Source of the DNA: Tepidicella baoligensis
Lineage (GTDB): Bacteria > Pseudomonadota > Gammaproteobacteria > Burkholderiales > Burkholderiaceae_C
Assembly (NCBI RefSeq): GCF_013432195.1
Contig: NZ_JACCDB010000001.1
Span: 209,678-273,677, forward strand
Direction of reading: 5' to 3'
Length of the DNA: 64,000 bases
Part shown: piece after piece, positions 10,401 through 18,926 of the stretch
How positions within the stretch are numbered: position 1 is the first letter of the stretch
Layout: each line of letters begins with the position of its first letter
Made by a program: the position numbers and the translations under genes
The notes under the pieces: model-generated
Databases searched by the model: none
Told to the model about the DNA's origin: nothing
The model's input: only the letters and a program-made list of their open reading frames with translations

Positions 10401-10734
10401 CGAGAGCATGCACTACGAGATGCTCAAGCACACCGGCGAGCTGCCCATCATCGGCGTCAACACCTTCCGCAACCCGCACGGCGACCCGATCCCAGACTCA
10501 CTGGAGTTGGCCCGCTCCACGGAAGAAGAGAAGCAATCGCAGCTCAAGCGTCTGCAGGATTTCCACGCCCGCCATGCGCACGAGGCGCCGGCGATGCTGC
10601 AACGGCTCAAAAATGCGGTGATCGAAAACCGCAATGTCTTCGAGGTGCTGATGGACGCGGTTCGCGTGTGCTCGCTGGGGCAGATCACCTCGGCATTGTT
10701 CGAGGTGGGCGGCCAGTACCGGCGCAACATGTGA
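7441..10734 (+). CDS. icmF: Fused isobutyryl-CoA mutase (IcmF): B12 domain + MeaB-like GTPase + mutase
   Basis: A 1097-residue protein, matching the IcmF family length. Residues 1-150 are the cobalamin-binding domain ([16 protein letters not shown], variant DxHxx loop). Residues about 200-410 are the G-protein chaperone, with P-loop GTGGAGKSS and NKxD in [10 protein letters not shown] linker leads to the acyl-CoA mutase barrel ([49 protein letters not shown]). It interconverts isobutyryl- and n-butyryl-CoA (some relatives act on isovaleryl/pivalyl-CoA) using adenosylcobalamin, while the G domain protects and reloads the cofactor. GGAG precedes the ATG. An EamA transporter gene overlaps its stop. 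Confidence 0.95.
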   Translation: MTDLSAEFKALAEYRPTHKVRFITAASLFDGHDAAINIMRRILQSMGAEVIHLGHNRSVDEVVTAALQEDAQGIAISSYQGGHVEYFKYMVDLLRQRGGEHVQVFGGGGGVIVPSEIRELQAYGVGRIYSPEDGQRMGLQGMIGEMVMRCDKDLSPYAPKSIDAIQGHSDAAWRALAQLITVLENQTADAGLVDRLRSAAQAMQVPVLGITGTGGAGKSSLTDELIRRFRLDQDDRLRIAVISIDPSRRKSGGALLGDRIRMNAIGPWQQGPRVYMRSLATRDFGSEISAALPDVVAACKVAGFDLIIVETSGIGQGDAAIVPHVDVPMYVMTPEFGAASQLEKIDMLDFAEFVAINKFDRKGALDALRDVSKQVQRNKEAWGTPLEQMPVFGTMAARFNDDGVTALYQALKQRLAALGLQLTDGRLPLVSVRHSSNQTPIVPPARTRYLAEIAETVRGYKKKALQQARLAREIQQLHASAEMLKIGKPGRSKAAEAVLDLAQQRELEQDPAARKLLQQWPAMQQAYAGDEYVVKIRDKEVRTRLTHTTLSGNKIRKVALPKYEDHGELLKWLMLENVPGSFPYTAGVFAFKREGEDPTRMFAGEGDAFRTNRRFKLLSEGMPAKRLSTAFDSVTLYGHDPDPRPDIYGKIGNSGVSIATLDDMKVLYSGFDLCNPSTSVSMTINGPAPTILAMFMNTAIDQQLDKFRADNGRDPTDTEAEKIREWVLANVRGTVQADILKEDQGQNTCIFSTEFSLKVMGDIQEYFVHHDVRNFYSVSISGYHIAEAGANPISQLAFTLSNGFTFVEAYLARGMHIDDFAPNLSFFFSNGMDPEYTVLGRVARRIWAVAMKEKYGANERSQKLKYHIQTSGRSLHAQEIAFNDIRTTLQALIAIYDNCNSLHTNAYDEAITTPTEESVRRAMAIQLIINREWGLAKNENPNQGAFIIDELTELVEEAVLAEFERIAERGGVLGAMETGYQRGRIQDESMHYEMLKHTGELPIIGVNTFRNPHGDPIPDSLELARSTEEEKQSQLKRLQDFHARHAHEAPAMLQRLKNAVIENRNVFEVLMDAVRVCSLGQITSALFEVGGQYRRNM

Positions 10735-11624
10735 GCGGAGGCAACCTGCGCAGCATCACCGCCATGGTCGTGGCGGTGGGCTGTTTTTCGCTCATGGACA
10801 CCGTGCTCAAGGTGTTGTCGGGGCACTACGCGGCGTTGCAAGTGGCAACCATGCGGGGCATGGTGGCTTTGCCGCTGGTGTTCGCCTACCTGAGTTGGCG
10901 CGGTGCCTGGGGCAAGGTCTGGCGTCTGCGCTGGCCGCTGCACCTGTTGCGTGGCGTCCTGGCGGTTGGCATGCTGGGCATGTTCACCTACGGCGTGCGC
11001 GGCCTGCCGCTGGCCAACGCCTACACGCTGTTCTTTGTCGCTCCGCTGCTCATCACCATCCTGGCCGTGCCGCTCCTGGGGGAACGCGTGCCCCGGGCGC
11101 ACTGGTGGGCGGTGGCCATCGGCCTGATCGGCGTACTGGTGGCCCTGCGTCCCAGTCCGGGGGCCTTTCTCGGCTTGGCGGGGCTGGCGGTGCTGGGTGC
11201 CGCGGCCTGCTATGCGGCGTCGGCGGTCGTCGGCCGGCTCCTGTGCCGCACCGACCCGCCGGAAAGCCTGGTGCTGTGGTCGATGATGCTGTTGTCGCTG
11301 TTTGGCGGGGCGCTGGCCGCCCCCGGCTGGACGCCGGTGTCCAGTGAGCACCTGGGACTGCTGGTCGCCCTGGCCCTGACCGGCTTTGCCGGGCAGATCG
11401 CCATCACCGAGGCGTTCCGGCACGGGCAGGCCTCGGCCGTGGCGCCGTTCGAATACACCGCCCTGGCCTGGGGCATCGGACTGGACTACCTGCTCTGGCA
11501 GGTGCTGCCCGATGGCTACACCCTCAGCGGCGCCGCCATCATCATATTGGCGGGCCTGTATCTCCTGCGACATGAACGGATCCACCGGCAGGCCGAAGTC
11601 CACCCCAGCGCAGACCACCCTTGA
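10731..11624 (+). CDS. DMT superfamily permease (EamA/RhaT type)
   Basis: A 297-residue inner-membrane protein with about ten hydrophobic segments in two EamA repeats ([17 protein letters not shown] to VLVALRPSP, then [17 protein letters not shown] to [10 protein letters not shown]). Drug/metabolite exporters of this type move amino acids, nucleotides or other small metabolites; the substrate is unknown. The GTG at 10731 overlaps the icmF stop (GTGA), implying coupling. GGAGG at 10736-10740 instead suits a later start, and an in-frame ATG lies at 10764, so the first 11 residues are uncertain. The C-terminal tail is short and hydrophilic. Confidence 0.82.
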   Translation: MSGGNLRSITAMVVAVGCFSLMDTVLKVLSGHYAALQVATMRGMVALPLVFAYLSWRGAWGKVWRLRWPLHLLRGVLAVGMLGMFTYGVRGLPLANAYTLFFVAPLLITILAVPLLGERVPRAHWWAVAIGLIGVLVALRPSPGAFLGLAGLAVLGAAACYAASAVVGRLLCRTDPPESLVLWSMMLLSLFGGALAAPGWTPVSSEHLGLLVALALTGFAGQIAITEAFRHGQASAVAPFEYTALAWGIGLDYLLWQVLPDGYTLSGAAIIILAGLYLLRHERIHRQAEVHPSADHP

Positions 11625-11627
11625 AAT

Positions 11628-11664
11628 GCAGGGCACGGCTGCCGGCCAGCGGCCATGCCCCTGC
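11628..11664. terminator. Stem-loop between convergent genes, candidate bidirectional terminator
   Basis: GCAGGGCACGGC (11628-11639) can pair with GGCCATGCCCCTGC (11651-11664) with one bulge, in the 60-base gap between the EamA gene and the convergent cyclo-ligase gene. There is no T-run on either strand, so it would be a weak or Rho-assisted terminator. Confidence 0.4.
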
Positions 11665-11684
11665 GTCTGTGCCCCCGCCCCGTT

Positions 11685-12299
11685 TCAAGGCAACGGCCAG
11701 ACGACCCCGTTGTCGTTGAGGATCGCATCCAGCGGCACGTCGTGCGGCTCCGGCTCCAGATCGGGCAGAAACCCCAAGGTGTAGCTCAGCCCCACCGTGA
11801 ACGGCTTGGGTTTGAGCTCGTTGAGGGTGCGGTCGTAGAACCCGCCGCCATAACCCAGCCGGTATCCACCCGGACCGTAGCCCAGACAAGGGACGAACAG
11901 CAGCGTCGGCTCGATGATTTCGGTGTCTTTGGGCTTGGGAATGCCATAGGCGTCCTCCTCCATCGGGCAACCCGGATACCAGCGATGGAAGGTCAACGTC
12001 TTCGTGACCTTGTTGATGACGGGCAATCCGATCTTGCGCCGCCGGCTCGCGCCCAGGGCGTCGGCTTCCATGCCCGCCTCCTGCCAGCGAAACAGCGCCG
12101 GCAGGGGATCGAATTCGCCTTTGATCGGCCAGTAGGCCCCAATCACCTCGTCGGGTCGCTCCACCAGCCAGACCCGCATGACCCGCTGTAGGGCATCGTT
12201 GCGCGCCAGCCGGTCTTCAAGCCGCAAGCGCGCCTCCAACAACTGCTTGCGCCACCGCGCCTTGAGCGCTTTTGGGTCAGCGGGAGATTTGTTGTTCAT
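11685..12299 (-). CDS. 5-formyltetrahydrofolate cyclo-ligase
   Basis: A 204-residue protein from an ATG at 12299 (MNNKSPADPKALKARWRKQL). The family signature is clear: the Lys/Arg-rich N-terminal ATP-binding start (KALKARWRKQLLEAR) and the C-terminal LGYGPGGYRLGYGGGFYDR loop. It converts 5-formyl-THF to 5,10-methenyl-THF using ATP, salvaging an inhibitory folate form. The start lies only 9 bases from the divergent lytic transglycosylase start, so each promoter must lie partly inside the other gene. The frame extends to 12338, but the extra residues are not conserved in type. Confidence 0.92.
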   Translation of the reverse strand: MNNKSPADPKALKARWRKQLLEARLRLEDRLARNDALQRVMRVWLVERPDEVIGAYWPIKGEFDPLPALFRWQEAGMEADALGASRRRKIGLPVINKVTKTLTFHRWYPGCPMEEDAYGIPKPKDTEIIEPTLLFVPCLGYGPGGYRLGYGGGFYDRTLNELKPKPFTVGLSYTLGFLPDLEPEPHDVPLDAILNDNGVVWPLP

Positions 12300-12308
12300 A
12301 ATCCTCGT

Positions 12309-14309
12309 ATGCGATGTCTTTCCACGCTCAAGCGACACCTGCTGTGCATGGTCGCCGCCATCTTAATGCCTGGAGGTCTGGTCGGATCGGTAGCCATGGC
12401 GCAGCAGCCCCTCTCGGCCGCCGACCGCGCGCTGCTGGACATGCGTCAGGCGTTTCAGGCGCGCGACACCCAGCGGCTGACCGCATGGCTGTCCCAAGTC
12501 GCCGGCCACCCGCTGGAGCCGCTTGCCGGCTACTGGGAGCTCAGCGCCCGCCTGCCGGACGCCTCACCCCAGGAAATTCGCGGCTTCATGCGGCGCTGGC
12601 AAGGAACCTACTACGAGGACCGCTTGCGCAACGACTGGCTGCTGGAACTGGGCAAAGCCAGAGACTGGTCCACCTTCCTGGAGGAGTACCCTCTGTTCCG
12701 CATGAATGACGACCGGGAAGTCGCCTGCTATGCCCTGGTGGCCGACACCAGCCGGCCTGCGGCGATCCGGGCGTCGGAATTGCCGGAACTCTGGCTGGCC
12801 CAGCGCCGTGCCGACGATGGCTGCGCCCTGGCTGCAGAGAGGTTGCTGGCTTCCGGTGACCTGCCGGTGGAAGTCGTCTGGCGGCGCGCACGCCTGGCCA
12901 TGGAGCGTAACCAGCCGGCCATCGCCATCCAGGCGGTCGAACTGTTGGACCCCTCGTGGGTGCCCTTGGTCCAAACCTTGCACAGCAACCCGGAGCGCTT
13001 TCTGGACGAAAAAGTCACGGCCATCCGCAGCCGCACCAAGGAACTGGTGACGCTGGCCTTGATCCGGCTCGCGGTGCGGGACCCACAGGCCGCGGCGGCC
13101 GAAGCCTCCAAGTTGCGCTGGAAGGCACAACTGACCCAGGAGGAGCAAAGCTGGGTCTGGGGGGTGATCGGACGCCGCCTGGCCCAACGCCTCAGCCCCG
13201 AGGCCATGGACGCCTTCGTCAAGGCGCGTAACGAGCATTTGCACGACGAGCACCTGGCCTGGAAGGTCCGCGCCGCCCTGCGGGCCGGGATGTGGTCCGA
13301 AGTCCGTGACGCCATCCAGGCCATGCGCCCGGCGCAACGCGAAGAACCGGTCTGGGTCTATTGGCTGGCACGCTCCTATCTGGCTTTGGGCACGCCTGCG
13401 GGACGCAGTCAGGCCCTCGCCTTGTTCGACCAGATCGCCGGCACCCAGGGCTTCTACGAACAGTTGGCCTTGGAGGCGTTGGGGCACACCATCTCGACAC
13501 CTCCCGCCCCCGCACCGCTGACCCTGGCCGAAGTGGCGGCCGCGCGCACCCATCCAGGCCTGCAACGCGGCCTGTTGGCCATCCAGCTCGGGCTGCGCTC
13601 CGAAGGCGTGCGCGAATGGCACTACACCATTGCCCTGCACACGCCGGGGGGCATGAGTGAGCGCGAACTCCTGGCCGCCGCCGATTTCGCCTGCAGCCGC
13701 GAGGTCTGGGACCGCTGCATCAACACCAGCAAGCGCACCCGTGCGGAAATCGACCAAACCCAGCGTTTCCCCATGCCCTTTCGCGATGCCGTGCTGCGCC
13801 GCGCCCAGGACATCGGCCTCGACCCAGCTTATGTGTACGGCCTGATCCGACAAGAAAGCCGCTTCATCATGGACGCCCGCTCGCACGTCGGTGCCGCTGG
13901 CCTCATGCAGATCATGCCAGCCACCGCCACCTGGACCGCGCGCCAGATCGGCCTGCGCAACTTCCGGCCCGAGCAGATCACCGACCGCGATGTCAACATC
14001 ACCATCGGCACGGCCTATCTCAAGCTCGCGCTCGACGATTTCGAAGGATCGATGCCCATGGCCGCCGCAGCCTACAATGCCGGACCGGGGCGCCCGCGCC
14101 AGTGGCGCAACGGCCCGACGCTGGAAGCGGCCATCTGGATCGAGAACATCCCGTTCGATGAAACCCGCGACTACGTCAGGCGCGTGCTCGCCAACACCAC
14201 GAACTATGCGGCCCTCATCACCGGCCAGCCGCAGCGGCTCAGCAGCCGGTTGGGCGTGGTGGGCCCGCGATCCACGACGGCACAGGCCCCACACACCGAC
14301 CTCCCCTGA
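12309..14309 (+). CDS. Soluble lytic murein transglycosylase (Slt70-like)
   Basis: A 666-residue periplasmic enzyme: hydrophobic signal peptide (residues 10-32, LLCMVAAILMPGG to VAMAQQ), a long alpha-helical superhelix (about 40-480), then the catalytic SLT domain. The domain begins AYVYGLIRQESRF, with the catalytic Glu in QES, followed by GAAGLMQIMPATA and AAAAYNAGPGRPRQW. It cleaves peptidoglycan glycan strands to 1,6-anhydro-muropeptides during wall turnover. The first ATG leaves only 9 bases to the divergent cyclo-ligase gene; no strong ribosome site is visible, so a later start such as the ATG at 12348 is possible. Confidence 0.92.
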   Translation: MRCLSTLKRHLLCMVAAILMPGGLVGSVAMAQQPLSAADRALLDMRQAFQARDTQRLTAWLSQVAGHPLEPLAGYWELSARLPDASPQEIRGFMRRWQGTYYEDRLRNDWLLELGKARDWSTFLEEYPLFRMNDDREVACYALVADTSRPAAIRASELPELWLAQRRADDGCALAAERLLASGDLPVEVVWRRARLAMERNQPAIAIQAVELLDPSWVPLVQTLHSNPERFLDEKVTAIRSRTKELVTLALIRLAVRDPQAAAAEASKLRWKAQLTQEEQSWVWGVIGRRLAQRLSPEAMDAFVKARNEHLHDEHLAWKVRAALRAGMWSEVRDAIQAMRPAQREEPVWVYWLARSYLALGTPAGRSQALALFDQIAGTQGFYEQLALEALGHTISTPPAPAPLTLAEVAAARTHPGLQRGLLAIQLGLRSEGVREWHYTIALHTPGGMSERELLAAADFACSREVWDRCINTSKRTRAEIDQTQRFPMPFRDAVLRRAQDIGLDPAYVYGLIRQESRFIMDARSHVGAAGLMQIMPATATWTARQIGLRNFRPEQITDRDVNITIGTAYLKLALDDFEGSMPMAAAAYNAGPGRPRQWRNGPTLEAAIWIENIPFDETRDYVRRVLANTTNYAALITGQPQRLSSRLGVVGPRSTTAQAPHTDLP

Positions 14310-14330
14310 AGTTCACCATTGCGCTCGCAC

Positions 14331-15275
14331 ATGAAAAAAGTTCTGGTTCTCGGCGGCACCGGATTTCTGGGCCGTCACGTCTGTGAACAGCTCAACCGCC
14401 TCGGCATCCGGGCCACCGTCCCGACCCGCCGCATGATCCACGGCCGATCGGTACAAACACTGCCACTGGTGGACCTGATCGAGGCCGACGTGCACGACCC
14501 GGCCGCCCTGCAGCGTTTGCTGCCCGGTCACGACGCGGTGATCAACCTGGTGGCGATCCTGCACGGCAATCGCCGCCGCTTCGAGCAGGTGCACGTCGCG
14601 CTGCCGCAGAAGCTGGCCCAGGCCATGCAGACGATGGGGGTGCGCCGGCTCGTTCATGTGAGCGCGCTCGGCGCCAGCGACGAAGGCCCATCGCTGTACC
14701 AGTCGACCAAGGCCCAGGGTGAGGCGGTCTTGCGGCGCGCCGATCTGGCACTGACGGTGTTGCGCCCGAGCGTGATCTTCGGTGCCGAAGACCGCCTCCT
14801 CAACCTTTTTGCCCGACTGCACAAAACATGTCCAGTGATCCCTCTGGCCGGGGCCCGCACCCGCTTTCAGCCCGTCTGGGTGGGGGATGTGGCACAAGCC
14901 ATTGTGCGCTGTCTGCAGCGACCCGAAACCATCGGTCAGACCTACGAATGCGCCGGCCCGGAAATCTTCACCCTGGCCGAGCTGGTGCGGCTCGCAGGCC
15001 GCCTGTGCGGCCATGAACGCCCGGTGTGGCCCTTGCCGACCGCGCTGGGCTACTTCCAGGCCCTGCTGCTGGAATGGCTGCCGGGCGAACCCCTGATGAG
15101 CACCGACAACCTGCGCTCCATGGAGGTGGACAACATCGCCAGTGGCACACTGCCGGGCCTGGACGCCTTGGGCATCACGGCCCAGGCGTTGGAGCCCATC
15201 GCTGCCAGCTACCTCGACATGGCCGGCCAAGCGGACCCGCTGCTGAGGCTGCGTCAGCAGGCATCCCGCCGCTGA
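14331..15275 (+). CDS. NAD(P)-binding epimerase-like protein, complex I NDUFA9 family
   Basis: A 314-residue atypical SDR starting MKKVLVLGGTGFLGRHVCEQ (GGxGFLG nucleotide loop). It continues with VINLVAILHGNRRRFEQVH, RLVHVSALGAS and YQSTKAQGEAVLR, followed by the vLRPSVIFGAED segment typical of the NDUFA9 branch. Mitochondrial NDUFA9 is an accessory subunit of respiratory complex I; the role of the bacterial proteins is unproven, with quinone or lipid metabolism suggested. It follows the transglycosylase gene by 21 bases and is probably co-transcribed. The TTG at 14319 is rejected in favour of the ATG. Confidence 0.85.
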   Translation: MKKVLVLGGTGFLGRHVCEQLNRLGIRATVPTRRMIHGRSVQTLPLVDLIEADVHDPAALQRLLPGHDAVINLVAILHGNRRRFEQVHVALPQKLAQAMQTMGVRRLVHVSALGASDEGPSLYQSTKAQGEAVLRRADLALTVLRPSVIFGAEDRLLNLFARLHKTCPVIPLAGARTRFQPVWVGDVAQAIVRCLQRPETIGQTYECAGPEIFTLAELVRLAGRLCGHERPVWPLPTALGYFQALLLEWLPGEPLMSTDNLRSMEVDNIASGTLPGLDALGITAQALEPIAASYLDMAGQADPLLRLRQQASRR

Positions 15276-15351
15276 GCCAGCCGCGCCGCACAGGCACGGT
15301 TTTTTTGGCACACTGTCAGTTTCTCTTGTTCCACCGCAAAAGCCCGCTGCC

Positions 15352-15657
15352 ATGACGACCTCCAAAACCGCTCCCTCCCCATCCGCAAGCCCGGTCATGA
15401 ACGCCTACCGTTCCGAGCACCAGCGCGACATCGTCAACCGGCTGCGCCGCATCGAGGGGCAGGTGCGGGCCTTGGTGGAGATGGTCGAAAGCGGTCGCTC
15501 CTGCGAAGACGTGGCCCAGCAGATGTCCGCCGCCCGCAAGGCCATGGACAAGGCCTTTTACCGCATGATGGCCTGCACGGTCCTCGAAGCCGTCAGCGGC
15601 ACCGATGCCGAGGCCGACGTGGAACGATCCACCCGCATCCTGGAAAAGTACGCCTGA
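15352..15657 (+). CDS. Second CsoR/RcnR-family (DUF156) regulator
   Basis: A 101-residue member of the same family as the regulator at 7.0 kb ([20 protein letters not shown]). Its N-terminus is longer, and a second in-frame ATG at 15397 (MNAYRSEH) could be the true start. The cysteines are Cys51 and Cys75, again 24 residues apart; the positions of the canonical His and second Cys ligands are Thr and Ala. It therefore shares the non-canonical cysteine spacing of its paralogue. It stands alone upstream of the CCA-adding enzyme gene, with no transporter or sulfur gene adjacent, so the target is unknown. Confidence 0.82.
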   Translation: MTTSKTAPSPSASPVMNAYRSEHQRDIVNRLRRIEGQVRALVEMVESGRSCEDVAQQMSAARKAMDKAFYRMMACTVLEAVSGTDAEADVERSTRILEKYA

Positions 15658-15682
15658 TCCAAGCCTGCCCGGCTCAAGCGTC

Positions 15683-16999
15683 ATGGACATTTACCTGGTC
15701 GGTGGCGCCGTGCGCGACGGCCTGCTCGGCCACTTCCACACCCCTTACCGTCTGCCCGACGGCAGCCCACACGCCGACCGGGACTGGGTGGTCGTGGGGG
15801 CCACGCCCGAGGCCATGGTGGCGAGCGGCTTTCTGCCAGTGGGGCGCGACTTTCCGGTCTTCCTGCACCCCGAAACGCGGGAGGAATATGCGCTCGCTCG
15901 CACCGAGCGCAAGACGGCGCGCGGCTATCACGGTTTCGCCTTCAGCGCTCACCCCGATGTCACCCTCGAAGAAGACCTGGCCCGGCGCGACCTCACCATC
16001 AACGCCATGGCAGTGCCTGCCGACGCACTCGATGGGCAGGGCTGCTTCGATCCGCAGAGTCCGGCACTGATCGACCCTTACGGTGGCCGGCGCGACCTCG
16101 CCGCCAAGGTGCTGCGCCACGTGACGGACGCCTTCGTGGAAGACCCGGTGCGCATCCTGCGCATGGCCCGCTTTGCGGCACGCTGGCCGGATTTCACCGT
16201 CGCCCCTGAAACCCTGGCACTGATGCGCGAGATGGTGAGCCACGGCGAGGTGGACCACCTGGTACCAGAACGGGTCTGGCAGGAACTCGCTCGCGGGCTC
16301 ATGGAAACCCGCCCCTCCCGTATGCTGGAAGTGCTGCGCGACTGCGGGGCGTTGCGTGTGCTGCTGCCCGAGGTGGACCGGCTCTGGGGCGTGCCCCAGC
16401 GGGCCGACTACCATCCAGAAGTGGATACCGGTGTGCACCTGGGCATGGTGCTCGACATGGCGGCGCGATTGCAGGCCCCACTGACGGTGCGCTATGCCTG
16501 CCTGTGCCACGACCTGGGCAAAGGAACCACGCCTGCGCATATGCTGCCGCGCCATATCGGCCACGAAGAGCGCAGCGCTCGGCTCGCCCGCCGCCTTGGC
16601 GAACGCTGGCGTGTGCCGCGTGATTGCCGTGAGCTGGCCGAGGTGGTGGCCCGAGAACACGGCCATATCCACCAAAGCCTGACCTTGGGCGCCGATGCGG
16701 TGTTGCGGTTGCTACAGCGGTGCGACGCGCTGCGCCGCCCCGAGCGTTTTCAGGAGGTGCTACAAGCCTGCGAAGCCGATGCACGCGGCCGGCTCGGGCA
16801 CAGCGAAGACGCCTACCCCCAGGCACAACGCCTGGCATCGGCCCTGCGAGCGGCACTGTCGGTGGACACCGCGCCGATCGCCGCGGCGCTGCAACGTCAG
16901 GCAAACGCCCCATCCCAAGTGGGACCGGCCATCGCCCAAGCCGTGGCGCAGGCGCGTGCGCGTGCCATTGCCCATACCCTGGGCGGTGCGGCCGACTGA
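15683..16999 (+). CDS. cca: Multifunctional CCA-adding tRNA nucleotidyltransferase with HD domain
   Basis: A 438-residue protein starting [16 protein letters not shown], the class II nucleotidyltransferase signature. It continues with [12 protein letters not shown] (catalytic carboxylates), [27 protein letters not shown] and [18 protein letters not shown]. The C-terminal half carries a metal-dependent HD domain ([11 protein letters not shown]), as in the E. coli-type multifunctional enzyme. It builds or repairs the 3' CCA end of tRNAs; the HD domain gives phosphohydrolase activity. The ATG at 15683 lies 26 bases after the regulator gene. The frame opens earlier, at 15605, inside that gene. 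Confidence 0.95.
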   Translation: MDIYLVGGAVRDGLLGHFHTPYRLPDGSPHADRDWVVVGATPEAMVASGFLPVGRDFPVFLHPETREEYALARTERKTARGYHGFAFSAHPDVTLEEDLARRDLTINAMAVPADALDGQGCFDPQSPALIDPYGGRRDLAAKVLRHVTDAFVEDPVRILRMARFAARWPDFTVAPETLALMREMVSHGEVDHLVPERVWQELARGLMETRPSRMLEVLRDCGALRVLLPEVDRLWGVPQRADYHPEVDTGVHLGMVLDMAARLQAPLTVRYACLCHDLGKGTTPAHMLPRHIGHEERSARLARRLGERWRVPRDCRELAEVVAREHGHIHQSLTLGADAVLRLLQRCDALRRPERFQEVLQACEADARGRLGHSEDAYPQAQRLASALRAALSVDTAPIAAALQRQANAPSQVGPAIAQAVAQARARAIAHTLGGAAD

Positions 17000-17030
17000 G
17001 CCACGCCACAGCGTGCCCGCCCACTTCGGT

Positions 17031-17483
17031 TCAACGGGCCTGTGCATGCGCCTGCGCCCAGCGCACGATGTCGCCCTGCCCCATCGCGCCCGCCTGCCGC
17101 GCAACCGCCTGACCCCCAACGAACAGCATCAATGTGGGAATGCTGCGGATCTGGTAACGCAAGGCCAGACCTTGCGCCTCTTCCGTGTTCACCTTGGCCA
17201 AGCGAAAACGAGGCTCGAGCTGGCGGGCGGCCGCCTCGAAGGCCGGAGCCATCATGCGGCAAGGGCCGCACCAGGGTGCCCAGAAGTCCACCAACAACGG
17301 CACATCGCTGCGTGTCACATGCCGATCGAAGGCTTGCTCGTCCAGAGCCAGCGGCTGCCCGGTGAACAGCGGTTGGTGGCAGCGGCCGCAATCCGGGGCA
17401 CGCTCCAGATGATCTGGCGCGACCCGGTTCGTGGTGTGGCAATGGGGGCAAACGATGTGCAGGAAGGGGGCAGTCATAGACAT
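17031..17483 (-). CDS. trxC: Thioredoxin 2 (zinc-binding TrxC)
   Basis: A 150-residue protein with an N-terminal zinc ribbon (CPHC at residues 12-15 and CGRC at 32-35) followed by a thioredoxin domain with active site WAPWCGPC and the cis-proline segment SIPTLMLFVGG. This domain order is diagnostic of TrxC, a cytoplasmic reductase responding to oxidative stress in E. coli. It is convergent with cca (31-base gap holding a small CACGC-CACA-GCGTG hairpin at 17002-17015). A second ATG two codons in is equally possible as the start. Confidence 0.93.
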   Translation of the reverse strand: MSMTAPFLHIVCPHCHTTNRVAPDHLERAPDCGRCHQPLFTGQPLALDEQAFDRHVTRSDVPLLVDFWAPWCGPCRMMAPAFEAAARQLEPRFRLAKVNTEEAQGLALRYQIRSIPTLMLFVGGQAVARQAGAMGQGDIVRWAQAHAQAR

Positions 17484-17549
17484 CTTTCAAACGCAACTGC
17501 CATCCACATGCGGTTGGGGGGATCGGATTTCAAGATACCCCCATACGTA

Positions 17550-17744
17550 TCAAATCAACTTGCTGATGCCGCTCGCCACCATGCTCAGCAACAAGGTGGT
17601 GGTCACGGGCAAAAACCATTCCCGCCCAAAGGCGCGGAAACGAAAATCCCCCGGGAGTTTGCCGAAGCCCAGCTTCTGCAGCAGCGGCGTGAACCAGCTG
17701 ATCAGGAGCAGGGCCAGAAAAATGACGATCATCCAGCGAATCAT
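17550..17744 (-). CDS. DUF2905 family small membrane protein
   Basis: A 64-residue protein with two hydrophobic segments (MIVIFLALLLISWFTPLL; TTTLLLSMVASGI) around the family motif GKLPGDFRFRAFGREWFLPVT. DUF2905 proteins are small inner-membrane proteins of unknown function. The gene starts 13 bases after the upstream midA stop, with GAGG before the ATG at 17744, so it is the second gene of a midA operon. A GTG two codons earlier (17750) is an alternative start. Confidence 0.85.
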   Translation of the reverse strand: MIRWMIVIFLALLLISWFTPLLQKLGFGKLPGDFRFRAFGREWFLPVTTTLLLSMVASGISKLI

Positions 17745-17756
17745 GGACACGGGCCC

Positions 17757-18926
17757 TCACAAGGTATGGGTGCGGTCGCCCCGGGCAAAGCCCATGGGCA
17801 GCCATCCCTCGGCGCTGGCCATGGGCGCCAGGGCCAGCACCTTGAACAACTCGCCCATCTCATGCTCATGCACCAGGCGCGCGAGCCCGGCACGCTCGGC
17901 CATGGGCGCCTGGGCCGCCAATTCCAACAAGCCGGCGTTGAGCAGAAAGCGCCCCTGGCTGGTATAGCCCATCACCTGCAGCCCCGCTTCCTGGGCTGCC
18001 AGCGCCACGCCCGTGAAATTGACATGGGCCGTGATGTCCTTCAGCCCGACATCGGCCAGCGGATCGGCGTCGCTGCGGTGCAGACGGTGGCACATGAGTG
18101 TGCCCATGTGGCGCTGTGGGTGGTAGTACTCCGTTTCGGGAAAACCGTAATCGATGAAAAAGGCCGCCCCGCGCCTCCAGTGGTCGGCCAGCGTACGGAT
18201 GAACGCCTCGGCCTGCGGGTGGATTTCGGTCAGGTAGTCGTGCGCCCCCGGCACGTCGGCCGGTGGTCGCAGCGGCGTCGGCCTATCCGCCCAGACCAGT
18301 TCCTCTGGGCGACCATGGGTGGCAGGGCGAATCGCCACGCCCCGTTCGTACCAGACGCCGCCGGAGCGCTTCAAGAGCTGCACCGGCATGGCGTCGAGCA
18401 CCTCGTTGCCGAGCACCACGCCCTCCAGTCGCCCCGGCAGGGCTGATGCCCATTGCACCCGGTCGCCCCAGGCCGCCAGACGCTGCTGCTGGCGCTGACG
18501 CAGGACACCCGAAAGATCGACGATGGTGTAGCGCCGCCACGGCACGCCATCGGCCTGCAGTTGGGTGAGCACCTGCTCGGCCAGCGCGCCACTGCCCGCG
18601 CCAAACTCCCAAACCTCATCGGTGCCAGTGGCCTGCAGGGCCTGGCCGACCTGCCGCCCCAACGTGCGGCCAAACCAAGGCGAGAGCTCGGGCGCCGTGA
18701 CGAAGTCGCTACCGCTGAGGGGCAGCGCACCAAACTTGACCAGGCCGTTGGCGTAATAACCCAGGCCCGGGGTGTACAAGGCCAGGGCCATGAAGCGGTC
18801 GAACGGCAGCCACCCCCCGGCCTCGTGACAGGCCTGGACGATCACTGACCGCAGCTCGCCTCCCCCGTCGCTGGGGGGGACCGGTAAAATTTCGGCTTTT
18901 GAGTCCACCCGCGGATTGTCCTCCAT
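17757..18926 (-). CDS. SAM-dependent methyltransferase, MidA/NDUFAF7 family (DUF185)
   Basis: About 389 residues. Family hallmarks are WLPFDRFMALALYTPGLGYY, DFVTAPELSPWFGRTL, the SAM loop EFGAGSGALAE and VLGNEVLDAMPVQL. The mitochondrial homologue NDUFAF7 symmetrically dimethylates an arginine of complex I subunit NDUFS2 during assembly; the bacterial target is not established. The ATG at 18926 interlocks with the divergent folM ATG at 18925. The N-terminal 23 residues look unlike the family and cover a -10-like TAAAAT, so a later start such as the GTG at 18845 is plausible. Confidence 0.85.
   Translation of the reverse strand: MEDNPRVDSKAEILPVPPSDGGGELRSVIVQACHEAGGWLPFDRFMALALYTPGLGYYANGLVKFGALPLSGSDFVTAPELSPWFGRTLGRQVGQALQATGTDEVWEFGAGSGALAEQVLTQLQADGVPWRRYTIVDLSGVLRQRQQQRLAAWGDRVQWASALPGRLEGVVLGNEVLDAMPVQLLKRSGGVWYERGVAIRPATHGRPEELVWADRPTPLRPPADVPGAHDYLTEIHPQAEAFIRTLADHWRRGAAFFIDYGFPETEYYHPQRHMGTLMCHRLHRSDADPLADVGLKDITAHVNFTGVALAAQEAGLQVMGYTSQGRFLLNAGLLELAAQAPMAERAGLARLVHEHEMGELFKVLALAPMASAEGWLPMGFARGDRTHTL
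18885..18890 (+). promoter_or_regulatory. -10-like hexamer for folM-folB
   Basis: TAAAAT sits 35 bases upstream of the folM ATG in a locally AT-rich stretch (GGTAAAATTTCGGCTTTTGA), between two GC-rich genes. It fits a sigma-70 -10 element placing transcription start near 18897. No convincing -35 is visible. It lies inside the longest possible midA reading frame. Confidence 0.45.

Noticed and set aside
8179..10479. 766-codon minus-strand ORF under icmF
   Set aside because: Antisense shadow; icmF motifs are complete on the other strand.
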